Source: DATEDA01 sp963820965 (GTDB taxonomy: Bacteria > Pseudomonadota > Gammaproteobacteria > Burkholderiales > SG8-39). From it: a stretch of 64,000 bases of DNA. Both the position numbers and the translations under genes were made by a program. Numbering within the stretch: position 1 is the stretch's first letter; every line of letters starts with the position of its first letter. Positions 1 to 6,575 of the stretch are shown here, piece after piece. The stretch is taken from positions 62,001-126,000 of the forward strand of contig CAWGCC010000013.1 in the NCBI GenBank assembly GCA_963820965.1. Direction: 5' to 3'. The notes under the pieces were generated by a model. That model worked only from the letters and a program-made list of their open reading frames with translations, had not been told where the DNA came from and did no database searches.

Positions 1-57
1 CGCGACCGCAGCGGTGGCGCCGAGGGCGAGGGCGAGGGCGATGAGAATGCGTTTCAT
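1..57 (-). CDS. 5' end of a small secreted protein (partial, runs off window)
   Basis: The reverse strand starts with ATG at 57-55 and encodes MKRILIALALALGATAAVA before leaving the window, a typical signal-peptide start. A good ribosome binding site (AAAGGAGC) lies just upstream, at about 64-71. The gene at 87-287, also reverse strand and just upstream, likewise starts MKR plus a hydrophobic stretch, so the two may be tandem relatives. Function cannot be read from the visible part. Confidence 0.6.
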   Translation of the reverse strand, partial: MKRILIALALALGATAAVA

Positions 58-86
58 GGTGTTGCTCCTTTCGTGTTCGTGGCGAG

Positions 87-287
87 TTACGGGTTGAACG
101 GCGCGAGCTCGTAGCCCTCGCCGAAGATGCTGACGCGCTTGGTGTCCGCCTGGTACGAGGTCGTCTCGGGGACGCTGACCATCGCACGGTCCTGTGAGCC
201 CTGGAGCTCGAGGCTGGGCTCGGCGAAGGCGGCGTTGCCCGCGAGGCCGAGGGTGGCGATGGCGAGGATGATCAGGTTGCGTTTCAT
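87..287 (-). CDS. Small secreted hypothetical protein (66 aa)
   Basis: The open frame extends upstream to 431, but ATG at 287-285 is preceded by GGAAAGGACC and starts a clean signal peptide (MKRNLIILAIATLGLAG, then NAAFA before the likely cleavage site), so the real product is taken as 66 aa. The mature part is about 44 residues, polar, with no cysteine and no domain I recognise. Its layout resembles the partial gene at 1-57. It is probably a periplasmic or secreted small protein of unknown role. Confidence 0.6.
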   Translation of the reverse strand: MKRNLIILAIATLGLAGNAAFAEPSLELQGSQDRAMVSVPETTSYQADTKRVSIFGEGYELAPFNP

Positions 288-643
288 CGGTCGGTCCTTT
301 CCAAAGAGTTTGAAAGATCGGTTTCTATTTGCTCCGCACAACTCGTCGTATCGAGAACGCGCTGCGTGTTGAGCCGCACTGTATGGATCGACGCTGATCC
401 TGGATGTGCGTAAGCGCACCACCAGACGCAATTAGTCATCCGAGGCGGCCGTAGCCCGGACCTCGGTTCGCGTGATGACGTGCGCGGGAGGGAGGTCGAC
501 CCGGGTGCTGCGGCGGGTCCGGAGGGGGCTGCCCTACACACGGACCGTCACATCTCCATAGCGATCCAAAGTGGAAGCGCGGGACTGCGGTAAGCGGACA
601 CGAGGAAATCAGTAAAGCTGACGTTCAACGTTTGATCTCGAAG
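288..643. other. Intergenic stretch upstream of the small secreted gene; 44-bp motif copy
   Basis: I see no convincing gene in these 356 bases. The part next to 287 should hold the promoter of the reverse-strand small secreted gene. Bases 557-600 carry a bipartite motif (CATAGCGATCCAAAG, then AAGCGGACA after 20 bases) that recurs with the same length at 5367-5410. The rest shows nothing I can name. Confidence 0.5.
557..600 (+). repeat. 44-bp bipartite direct repeat, copy A
   Basis: The left block CATAGCGATCCAAAG (557-571) and right block AAGCGGACA (592-600) match 5367-5381 and 5402-5410, with identical 44-bp total length and a poorly conserved middle. The left block differs by one base. The two copies are in direct orientation and lie about 4.8 kb apart, around the most degraded part of the window. 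They could be element ends, attachment-like sites or binding sites; the sequence does not decide. Confidence 0.4.
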
Positions 644-745
644 CGCCGCGCGATCGTGAGCGCGGAGCCGTGGACCGGCGAGAACGGGCTGCTCACACCG
701 ACGCTCAAGGTGAAGCGGTGCATCTGGAGCGGCTCGCCGATCTGC
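644..745 (+). pseudogene. C-terminal fragment of a long-chain acyl-CoA synthetase
   Basis: Read from 644, the frame gives RRAIVSAEPWTGENG followed by LLTPTLKVKR. This matches 21 of 25 residues of the C-terminus of the intact acyl-CoA synthetase in this window (bases 55337-55411) and about 87% of the bases. After 718 the match continues only in the next frame, where HLERLADL resembles the usual family ending, so a frameshift is likely. No start and no upstream domain remain. It is a relic of a second synthetase gene, not an expressed gene. Confidence 0.7.
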
Positions 746-853
746 GCGGACGCTTGATCAGACTCAGGAGCGAAATGCTCGGAGGGAGCAAGCCGAAGCT
801 TGTGAGCGTCGCGAATCGCAATGTGCGTAGTGAGCCGACATGACCCGATCCGA

Positions 854-871
854 CCCGAGCAAACGCTCGGG
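854..871. terminator. Perfect 7-bp stem-loop, terminator-like
   Basis: CCCGAGC, a 4-base AAAC loop, then GCTCGGG. There is no T-run on either side, so it is at best a weak intrinsic terminator. It sits between the acyl-CoA synthetase fragment and the iron-sulfur pseudogene. Confidence 0.35.
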
Positions 872-954
872 AATCACGCCTTCAGTTTGATCTGAGGCCG
901 TCGCAGGCCTCGAGATCAATGCCAACCATGTGCGCGCGGTTCGCGAGGGGCTCG

Positions 955-1161
955 TCACGGCCGGCGCGACCCCCCCCGACTGGGCCACCCCTCGACCGCA
1001 TCCTTTTTCCTGCCTCGATCGTCTTTGAGTAGCGAAGGCGTAACCCACCGCATCAGATCGCCGAAGGCCCGCGTGCATTCGCCGACATGGATGCACAGGC
1101 GCTAGTCCCAGGTGACGTCGGCCTCTTTGCCCGGATAGCGATGTACGGGGGAATCGGACAT
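955..1161 (-). pseudogene. Broken small [4Fe-4S] mono-cluster protein (Fer4_19-like)
   Basis: On the reverse strand, ATG at 1161-1159 gives MSDSPVHRYPGKEADVTWD, then an in-frame TAG (1104-1102), then RLCIHVGECTRAFGDL. The two parts joined match the small Fer4_19 family, where WD is followed by a short link, (R/K)-C-I-H and GECTR. The stop falls where one ordinary residue is expected. After FGDL the frame loses the family's downstream Cys-containing part and ends at 955. Two lesions (nonsense and loss of the 3' half) make an inactive relic very likely. Confidence 0.65.
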
Positions 1162-1269
1162 GACGGCACGCCATTTGGGGGCGGAGATGCGGCAAACTAG
1201 CACGGCGCGCGTCGCCCCTGCCGGGTCGCGCGCTCGCAACCCCTCCCCGCAACCAGAAGGACCCCTGAC

Positions 1270-1315
1270 ATGGACAAGATCAACCCCCTCTTCACCGCAA
1301 CCGCGACCGCGACCG
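1270..1315 (+). pseudogene. 5' end of an Ohr/OsmC-type organic hydroperoxide resistance gene
   Basis: ATG at 1270 reads MDKINPLFTATATATG, the usual start of Ohr/OsmC proteins (LYTA.ATATGGR). A purine-rich site (AGAAGGACC) precedes it. At about 1313 the sequence passes into a serine-hydrolase gene in another frame, so only about 15 codons remain. The start region may still be transcribed, but no Ohr domain or catalytic cysteine is left. Confidence 0.55.
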
Positions 1316-2269
1316 GACGATCCGGTCAGCCGTTTCCTCCCCGAGTTCGCCAAGCTGCGGGTGCGTGGGCCCGACGGCACCGAGGGTCCTGCGAGCAGGC
1401 CCCCGACGATCCGCGAACTGCTGACCCATACCGCCGGGTTCTCCTATAACTTTATCAATAATCCCCGGCTCGTTGATGCATACCGCGACGCGCGCGTGAC
1501 CGACGGGCTAGACCAGCCCGAGGTAACCACGGCTGAAGCGATGCGGCGTCTCGCCTCCGTTCCGCTTGGCTATCAGCCTGGTACGGGCTGGGAATACTCG
1601 CTCGCCACTGACGTGCTCGGGGCCGTCATCGAGAAGGTGACGGGAGCCAGCCTGGAAGCTTTTGTAACCGAGCGCATTGCAAAGCCCCTGCGCATCCAGA
1701 GCTTTGTGTTCAACGCACCTGAGACCATCCGCTCACGCTTCGTGCAGGTGACACGGCCCGCACAGGTCACGGGCGCACTCGGCACGGGCTACGTTCCGGT
1801 GGCGGGACCTGAGGCTGTGCCGTTCCCTCTCACCAAGGGCACTGCCAATCTCAACCCGAACCGCGCCTTCTCTCCGACTGCCTATAACTCTGGCGGCGGC
1901 GGCATGAGCGGCACTATCGGGGACTACGCGCGGTTCCTGCAGATGCTGCTGAACGAGGGCGAACTTGACGGCGTGCGGGTGCTCCGCGCGGAGACGGTCC
2001 GGCAGATGACGCAGAACGCGACCGGCAACATGCCGACGCTTCGCGGGCCGGGTTGGGGCTTCACGCTGGGCTTTGGGATAGTGACCGATCCAGCCGCAGC
2101 CAAGAGCCGTCTTCCGGCCGGCAGCTATGGGTGGGGCGGCATCTATGGCACGCAGTTTTGGATCGATCCGACAAACCGCGTCGTCGGCCTAGTCATGACC
2201 CAGACGGCGATTATTGGCTCCGGCGCGATCTCGAATCCCATCCGGGAAGCGTTCTATGCGGCCGATTGA
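1313..2269 (+). pseudogene. Serine hydrolase (beta-lactamase class C family), 5'-truncated
   Basis: Homology to the beta-lactamase/esterase family starts abruptly at DDPVSRFLPEF (about 1316) and runs to the normal C-terminus. Visible motifs are LLTHTAGF, the tyrosine region WEYSLATDVLG, and the late GWGGIYGTQFWIDP segment that stands for the KTG box. The SxxK nucleophile motif, normally upstream of DDPVS, is absent. The frame stays open back to 1160, but those residues are low-complexity Arg/Pro sequence overlapping the Ohr fragment. With no nucleophile, hydrolase activity is not expected. It looks like the product of a deletion that joined it to the Ohr gene. Confidence 0.7.
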
Positions 2270-2437
2270 GGTTCGATACCCAGCACTAACCGCGCTCTTG
2301 GCGACACCCTGACCTGGCTTCTTGGCGATCTGACGCGTATCGAGAGGTGGGCGTTCGCCGCTCTGCTCGCGGTTGGCATAGCGCTCGCAGCGGTCCTGCT
2401 AGTGCGCAGTCGGCGGAAGTGGAGAGAACTGCACTAG
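2270..2437 (+). pseudogene. C-terminal remnant of a membrane protein (tentative)
   Basis: The frame between the hydrolase stop and TAG at 2435-2437 has no start codon but reads like a genuine protein end: TWLLGDLTRIERW, a hydrophobic helix (AFAALLAVGIALAAVLLV) and a basic tail RSRRKWRELH. The family cannot be named. It may be the tail of a multi-pass membrane protein whose 5' part has been lost, in line with the other remnants around it. Confidence 0.3.
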
Positions 2438-2650
2438 CAAGATTGGGGCCGCTTGGCGGTGACCGCTTGAGCGAACTGTTCGTCCTCGACCGGCCGCTCC
2501 TCCGGAAATGCTTGTCGACGGTCCGCTATCGAGAAGGCTTCTCAGGGTCCGGTTGTGGACCGTTAACTGCCGTGGCGACACGACCGCCAGACCGGCGGCT
2601 GCGGAATGCTGCGATCATTGCAGCTCGACGCAAACCACAGGAGGCCCAGC

Positions 2651-2956
2651 ATGGACATGCGCATGAAGCGGGTCGTCAGGGAGCTGCGACGGGTGGTCGC
2701 GGATGCCGAAGGGCTGCTCGAGGCGGGCGGCGAGCAGCTCGGCGAGGCGCGCGGCGCGTTCGGCGAGCGGCTCGCGCGGGCGCGCGATCGGCTGGCCGAC
2801 ATCGAGCAAGAGCTCGTGCGGAGCGGCCGGCGCGCCGCGCGGGAGGTCGACCGCTATGCACATGAGCACCCGTGGCAGCTCGCCGCGATCGGGGTCGCGG
2901 CCACGCTCGCGATCGCGCTTGTCGCCCTGCTCTTGGTCGAGTCGCACCGCGACTGA
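2651..2956 (+). CDS. DUF883 (ElaB/YqjD-like) membrane-anchored protein
   Basis: A 101-aa protein. ATG at 2651 follows a strong AGGAGG site (2639-2644). The N-terminal two thirds form a long amphipathic, Glu/Arg-rich helix (about residues 5-70). YAHEHPWQ and one transmembrane helix (about 77-96, AAIGVAATLAIALVALLLV) follow. This is the layout of the DUF883/ElaB/YqjD family: tail-anchored inner-membrane proteins, reported in E. coli to bind stationary-phase ribosomes. It stands alone between remnants and appears intact. Confidence 0.8.
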   Translation: MDMRMKRVVRELRRVVADAEGLLEAGGEQLGEARGAFGERLARARDRLADIEQELVRSGRRAAREVDRYAHEHPWQLAAIGVAATLAIALVALLLVESHRD

Positions 2957-3077
2957 CGTAGCGCTGCCTGGTCGACGGCGCGCGGCGCGCGCGCCCGCAC
3001 AAGTAGTGTCTCCGGCGGCGAAGTAAACGTAGCACACACAGTGGCCCACCACGCGGGCCCGGTCTGAACCTTCTGCA

Positions 3078-3320
3078 CTAGACTTGTTCCGTGAAACGGC
3101 GCGTCGATAAGCTTTGCTTCGACCGCTCGCCGAACGCCTGGCCCTTCTCTGGCGCGTCGATCCCCGAGAGGCGGATCTTGTGCTGGCGCTTGTCGCCGTC
3201 GAGCACCGTGATCGTGTCGCCGTCGGAGACGCCAACCACGCGGCCCTCGACGATCCACCCGGCGGCCTGAGCGCTATCGAGAGCGAGGACTAGGATCGCC
3301 GCAAGGAGGGGTCTGCCCAT
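3078..3320 (-). pseudogene. Thermonuclease (SNase-like) protein, 3'-truncated
   Basis: From ATG at 3320 the product has a signal peptide (MGRPLLAAILVLALDSAQA), then GRVVGVSDGDTITV and IRLSGIDAPEKGQAFG, the first half of a bacterial SNase domain with the calcium-binding Asp and first Arg region. After KQSLS the similarity stops and a short unrelated tail (TRRFTEQV) ends at 3078. About half of the usual domain, including later catalytic residues, is missing, so it is probably inactive. The frame is open to 3368, but the signal peptide supports the 3320 start. Confidence 0.7.
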
Positions 3321-3370
3321 GAGTCTGCACATGATCCACGACAGGGACGTCGGCGCCAAGGTGAGCAATC

Positions 3371-3547
3371 ATGCAGCTTGAGGCCGTGGGCGTTACTCAG
3401 CCGGAGAAGCACGGCCCATTTCAGATCCGCCTAAAGTTTGGCAAGCAAGCCTATTGCGTTGCCGAAGTCCGAATCGGAGAAAACGCCGCCGAGGTCGCGA
3501 AGAAGCTCCGCGAGCTCGCTGCCCAGGTCGAAGCGCGCAGCAAGTAA
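3371..3547 (+). CDS. Small conserved-looking protein (58 aa) with duplicated tail
   Basis: ATG at 3371 opens a 58-codon frame: MQLEAVGVTQPEKHGPFQ, a beta-rich middle (IRLKFGKQAYCVAEVRIG), then a helical tail AEVAKKLRELAAQVEARSK. The last 60 bases recur at 4173-4232 with mostly silent changes, which suggests both copies were once translated. The next gene starts 15 bases downstream. No family is recognised. Confidence 0.5.
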   Translation: MQLEAVGVTQPEKHGPFQIRLKFGKQAYCVAEVRIGENAAEVAKKLRELAAQVEARSK

Positions 3548-3562
3548 CAAGGACTAACAACC

Positions 3563-4169
3563 GTGGGAAAACCTACCTTCCGGTTTCAGGACAACTTCCC
3601 CGATGGTCTTCGCGCCGCGATCGGGGACGTGGTGATCGCGTTCGGCCGGATCGAGTACGCGCTGATGCTCTGCTACAAGACCCTCCGGGGCGAAGGCTTC
3701 GAGGTCGGGATAGCCGAGATCGTGAAGAAGGGCCGGATGTTCACGAACCTGTGCACACAGGTGGAAGCGCTCGCCACCGAGGATAGGTTGCCTGATCCGC
3801 ACCGAACGAAGTTCCTCGAGCTGGTCGCGGCTGCTAAGGGGCTGGCCGACGAGCGGAACCACATCATCCACGCCTGCTGGACCTCGTACCCGGACGGGGG
3901 CGAACCGCGTGCGCCCGTTCATCCCGAAGGGCGAGGACGACGTGGAGTGGAACGAGCGGAGTGGGCCCGTGCCGATGGCGAGCATGAGGGCTCTTGCCGC
4001 GGCCGCCGATTCGCTGTGGAAACAGATCAACACGGCGCGCCGGAAGGAGTGGCCGAAGCGCGACGCCCAAGGTGCTTCCGAGATGGCGAACGTCGTCGAC
4101 GTAGAAGAGAGCGACGACGTCATCGGGTCGAATGCAATGCGCGTAACGCTACACCGCAAGGCGGAGTAG
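3563..4169 (+). pseudogene. HEPN-like helical protein, interrupted by a single-base frameshift
   Basis: GTG at 3563 opens a frame encoding a largely helical domain with FGRIEYALMLCYKTL and ERNHIIHACW. R98-N99-x3-H103 fits the R-[N/D/H]-x3-H signature of HEPN ribonucleases, though the overall family is not certain. After DGG (G-run at 3896-3900) the frame becomes Arg-rich nonsense, while the neighbouring frame continues sensibly (RPFIPKGEDDVEWNE to RVTLHRKAE, stop 4169). Removing one G would give about 201 aa. It could be a true lesion or an assembly error in the homopolymer. The 58-aa gene lies directly upstream and SRAP downstream. Confidence 0.5.
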
Positions 4170-4172
4170 CGA

Positions 4173-4232
4173 GCCGAGGTCGCGAAGAAGCTCCGCGAGC
4201 TCGCCACCCAAGTCGAGGCACGTAGCAAGTAG
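4173..4232 (+). repeat. Second copy of the 3' end of the 58-aa gene
   Basis: Sixty bases encode AEVAKKLRELATQVEARSK and a stop. They match 3488-3547 except for seven bases, six of them silent and one changing Ala to Thr. The copy follows the stop of the HEPN-like gene in the same frame and ends two bases before the SRAP start codon. The silent bias suggests it descends from a coding paralogue whose 5' part was lost. Confidence 0.6.
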
Positions 4233-4234
4233 CA

Positions 4235-4900
4235 ATGTGCGGCCGTTACGGACGCTGGAGTAGGAGACAGCGGATCGAGGAACTGCTCGGGATCGAGCCC
4301 TCGGGCCTCGATGACTTCCCGGACCTGTACAACATCACGCCGGGCGTCAACACGTGGGTTGTCCGCGCCAAGGACGGAAAGCCCACCCTCTACTCCTATC
4401 TATGGGGCCTCGTGCCCTACTGGTCGAAGGACCCAAGGAAGGGTGTGAGGCCAGTCAACGCGAAAGCGGAGACCGCGCACGAAAAGCCGATGTTCAAGAA
4501 GCTCATCCGAGAACGCCGGTGCCTGATCCCCGCTAACTGCTACTACGAGTGGAAGCAGATGCCGGTCGGAAAGCGACCCTACTGTATCCGGATGGAGGAC
4601 GAATCGCCGTTCTTCATCGGCGGCATGTGGGACGTGTGGCACGCCAGAGAAGAGGATCGCCTCTACACGTTCACCGTCCTGACGACCTTCCCCAACGAAG
4701 TGTCAGGAATGGTCCATGACCGGATGCCGGTGATCGTCCAACCGAAGGACTATCAGCGGTGGCTCGATCCGGATAACGAGGACGTTGCGGACATCATCGC
4801 GCCGCCGCCCTCCGAGGGTTGGATTGCTTACCCCGTCAATCGGCGGGTCAACAGTCCGAAGAACGATGACGCGAAGCTGATCGAGCCGGAGCCCGCGTAA
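4235..4900 (+). CDS. SRAP family protein (YedK/HMCES-type abasic-site DNA-protein crosslinker)
   Basis: A 221-aa full-length protein. Known of the family: HMCES/YedK shields abasic sites in single-stranded DNA by forming a covalent thiazolidine link through Cys2. Seen here: Met-Cys-Gly-Arg at the start (Cys2 becomes N-terminal after Met removal), the Asn of VNAKAET (N75), Glu of YYEW (E105) and His of VHDRMPVI (H161), all the known active-site residues. It starts two bases after the repeated small-gene tail. Such genes are common on phages and islands as well as chromosomes, which fits the accessory surroundings. Confidence 0.9.
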   Translation: MCGRYGRWSRRQRIEELLGIEPSGLDDFPDLYNITPGVNTWVVRAKDGKPTLYSYLWGLVPYWSKDPRKGVRPVNAKAETAHEKPMFKKLIRERRCLIPANCYYEWKQMPVGKRPYCIRMEDESPFFIGGMWDVWHAREEDRLYTFTVLTTFPNEVSGMVHDRMPVIVQPKDYQRWLDPDNEDVADIIAPPPSEGWIAYPVNRRVNSPKNDDAKLIEPEPA

Positions 4901-4978
4901 TGCTGCCCGTCCGAGGACGGGATTCGGACCAAGAACGGCTGTACCGTCCTGTCGCGGGAAGCCGTTCGACGGCACTAT

Positions 4979-5014
4979 CGACCCCTATGCATAGATCTCA
5001 ACTAGAGATAGTTG
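4979..5014 (+). repeat. Left arm of a long inverted repeat
   Basis: The arm contains CGACCCCTATGCATAG, then ATCTCAACTAG, then a small palindrome (CAACTA-GAGA-TAGTTG). Its reverse complement is found at 5312-5351 with two mismatches and one 4-base insertion. The two arms enclose about 300 bases. Confidence 0.75.
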
Positions 5015-5311
5015 CCGCGCGACGAATGGCGCCGGCCCCCTGTGACTCGGGCGCGAGGGGCCGGCGAGTTCTATGCATAGTTACAGCGTCTGCAAGAACT
5101 GCATCAGCGAGTCCGACGCGCGGAACCGCCGCAGCTTCGTGTCCGGCGAGCCAGTCGGTGCGATCGAATCGAGACGAACAGACGTTGCCCATGGCGGTCT
5201 CCTGAAGTGGGGCCGCCACTGCAGTCGGGCGCCGAAACTATGCCTAGAAGTTCGACGGCATACCCCGCGCGAGACCGCATCACCCCTGGATCCATGCCAG
5301 GGCGCTGGGAC

Positions 5312-5351
5312 GAACTATCCCTAGTTGAGATCTATCTATGCATAGGGGTCG
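5312..5351 (-). repeat. Right arm of the long inverted repeat
   Basis: Reverse complement of 4979-5014 with an extra CTAT (CTATCTATGCATAG against CTATGCATAG). Like the left arm it carries an inner palindrome (AACTA-TCCC-TAGTT). The paired layout suggests a non-autonomous element or paired binding sites. Confidence 0.75.
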
Positions 5352-5377
5352 CTATGGAAAGCTTTACATAGCGACCC
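5346..5377. promoter_or_regulatory. Perfect 11-bp inverted repeat (stem-loop or operator-like)
   Basis: GGGTCGCTATG (5346-5356) and CATAGCGACCC (5367-5377) with a 10-base loop that contains AAGCTT. It lies just past the 3' end of the reverse-strand catalase-like gene, so it may end that transcript, though the run that follows is not T-rich. Its right half overlaps the second copy of the 44-bp repeat. Confidence 0.5.
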
Positions 5378-5410
5378 AAAGCTGCAATCCGCGGAATTCG
5401 AAAGCGGACA
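5367..5410 (+). repeat. 44-bp bipartite direct repeat, copy B
   Basis: CATAGCGACCCAAAG (5367-5381) and AAGCGGACA (5402-5410), the same spacing and orientation as copy A at 557-600. The middle 20 bases are not conserved. It lies at the edge of the inverted-repeat region, seven bases before the catalase-like stop codon. Confidence 0.4.
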
Positions 5411-5416
5411 TACCCC

Positions 5417-6472
5417 TCACGCGAGGAACCGCCGCGCCTCGTCGCTCGACAGCAGTCCACGGCCGGCGCGGTTGCGCGCGCTCGCCGCGTAGACCGCCCT
5501 ACGCGCATGGGTGATCCCGAGCGGCGCGAAGCCGTTGCCGGGGTTGAACGCCATCTGGTCGATCAGCGTCTCGTCCGCCGCGGACGGGACCGACGCGATC
5601 TCGAGTTCGCCCACGATGACGAGCGGCGCATCCCACTCCACCGAGGCGTCGTTGACCGGCGTGCGCGTCTCGTCGACGAACGCCTGCAGGCCGAGCCGCC
5701 ACCTCACCGGACCGGCCGCGAGGCGCAGCAGCAGGTCGTCGCGCAGGTAGTCGTCGCCGTTGCCGTTCCCCTGCGTTCCGGCCGGCGTATTGGGATGAGG
5801 ATGCAGCGAGTGCTTGACCGCGGCCGTCCCGAGGGCGACTACGGAGCTCCAGTAGCGCTCGGTCGCGAGGCTCGCGACCGAGTGGAAGAGCACTTCCTTC
5901 CCCAGGATGCCGAGGATGCGGGCGGCTTCTCCGACGCCCAGCGTGCCGGCCATCACCTCCTGCGTAAGAGCGCGCAGCGCGCCGGGCGCGCCGGCCTCCA
6001 CCTGGGCGACGAGGACGTCGGCGAACTCCATGAACTGCACTGCGTTCGCCGCGTGCGAGCGTCCCCCCTCGTTCGTCATGAGGAAGTCGGTTTCGGTCCC
6101 GTCCGCGGTGAACAGCTTGAGGGCGACACCGCGCACGTCGGGATCTCGGTCGGCGAACGGGCACGGCTGGCCGTTCGAGAAGCGGCAGGCGACGCCATAG
6201 CTACCGGGCGTGGCGAAAAGGCTGACGTTGAGCGGCGGCGGCACATCGGCGAGGATGCGCAGCGTGCCGCGGGCGCCGAGGTGCCGCTTCTGGTGCTGGC
6301 CGCGGTCGATCTCGCCGTGCAGGCGGGCGTGGGGGCTCGCCGCCACGCGCCGCTGCTGCTCGCCGATCTTCTCGGCGAGGGCTCGCAGCACCTCAGTGCT
6401 TTCGGGCCGGTCGACCCAGCCCGCGCCCGGGCTCGGAAAACCCCGGCCGTCCTGTCGTTCGGCGTCGCTCAT
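5417..6472 (-). CDS. Catalase-fold (catalase-like) protein
   Basis: A 351-aa protein. Two starts are possible: ATG at 6484 would place the GGAGG inside the gene, while ATG at 6472 has that GGAGG five bases upstream, so 6472 is chosen. The sequence carries small-catalase features: HLGARGTLRI (distal His region), CRFSNG and DVRGVALKLFTADGTETDFLM, then NEGGRSHAANAVQFMEF. It is shorter than true catalases (about 480 aa or more), as in the broad catalase-related family whose peroxidase or heme role varies. No signal peptide. The GH75-like gene lies 103 bases upstream on the same strand. Confidence 0.7.
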   Translation of the reverse strand: MSDAERQDGRGFPSPGAGWVDRPESTEVLRALAEKIGEQQRRVAASPHARLHGEIDRGQHQKRHLGARGTLRILADVPPPLNVSLFATPGSYGVACRFSNGQPCPFADRDPDVRGVALKLFTADGTETDFLMTNEGGRSHAANAVQFMEFADVLVAQVEAGAPGALRALTQEVMAGTLGVGEAARILGILGKEVLFHSVASLATERYWSSVVALGTAAVKHSLHPHPNTPAGTQGNGNGDDYLRDDLLLRLAAGPVRWRLGLQAFVDETRTPVNDASVEWDAPLVIVGELEIASVPSAADETLIDQMAFNPGNGFAPLGITHARRAVYAASARNRAGRGLLSSDEARRFLA

Positions 6473-6575
6473 CGTGGCCTCCATGGAAGTAGTGGGGTTT
6501 TACACAGCCTCGACCCGAAGCGGAAGTTCGAGATTCTCCGAAGCGGGCGCGTGAAAGGCAGTTTGCGAGCGGGCG

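Larger units (their letters stand above)
4901..5416. other. Non-coding interval with an inverted-repeat structure
   Basis: About 500 bases between SRAP and the catalase-like gene. It contains 36- to 40-bp inverted arms (4979-5014 and 5312-5351), three CTATGCATAG palindromes (about 4985, 5071-5080, 5336) with a related CTATGCCTAG at about 5239, and a perfect 11-bp stem-loop (5346-5377) overlapping the second 44-bp direct repeat. A reverse-strand frame (5192-4998, 64 codons, ATG preceded by AGGAGACC) is possible but has no other support. No transposase or integrase is visible. Confidence 0.6.

Noticed and set aside
764..1252. 162-codon reverse-strand frame
   Set aside because: It overlaps the iron-sulfur pseudogene in another frame, has no ribosome site and matches no family.
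4998..5192. 64-aa reverse-strand ORF with AGGAGACC before its ATG
   Set aside because: It ends inside an inverted-repeat arm and its sequence matches nothing; the ribosome-like site alone is not enough.
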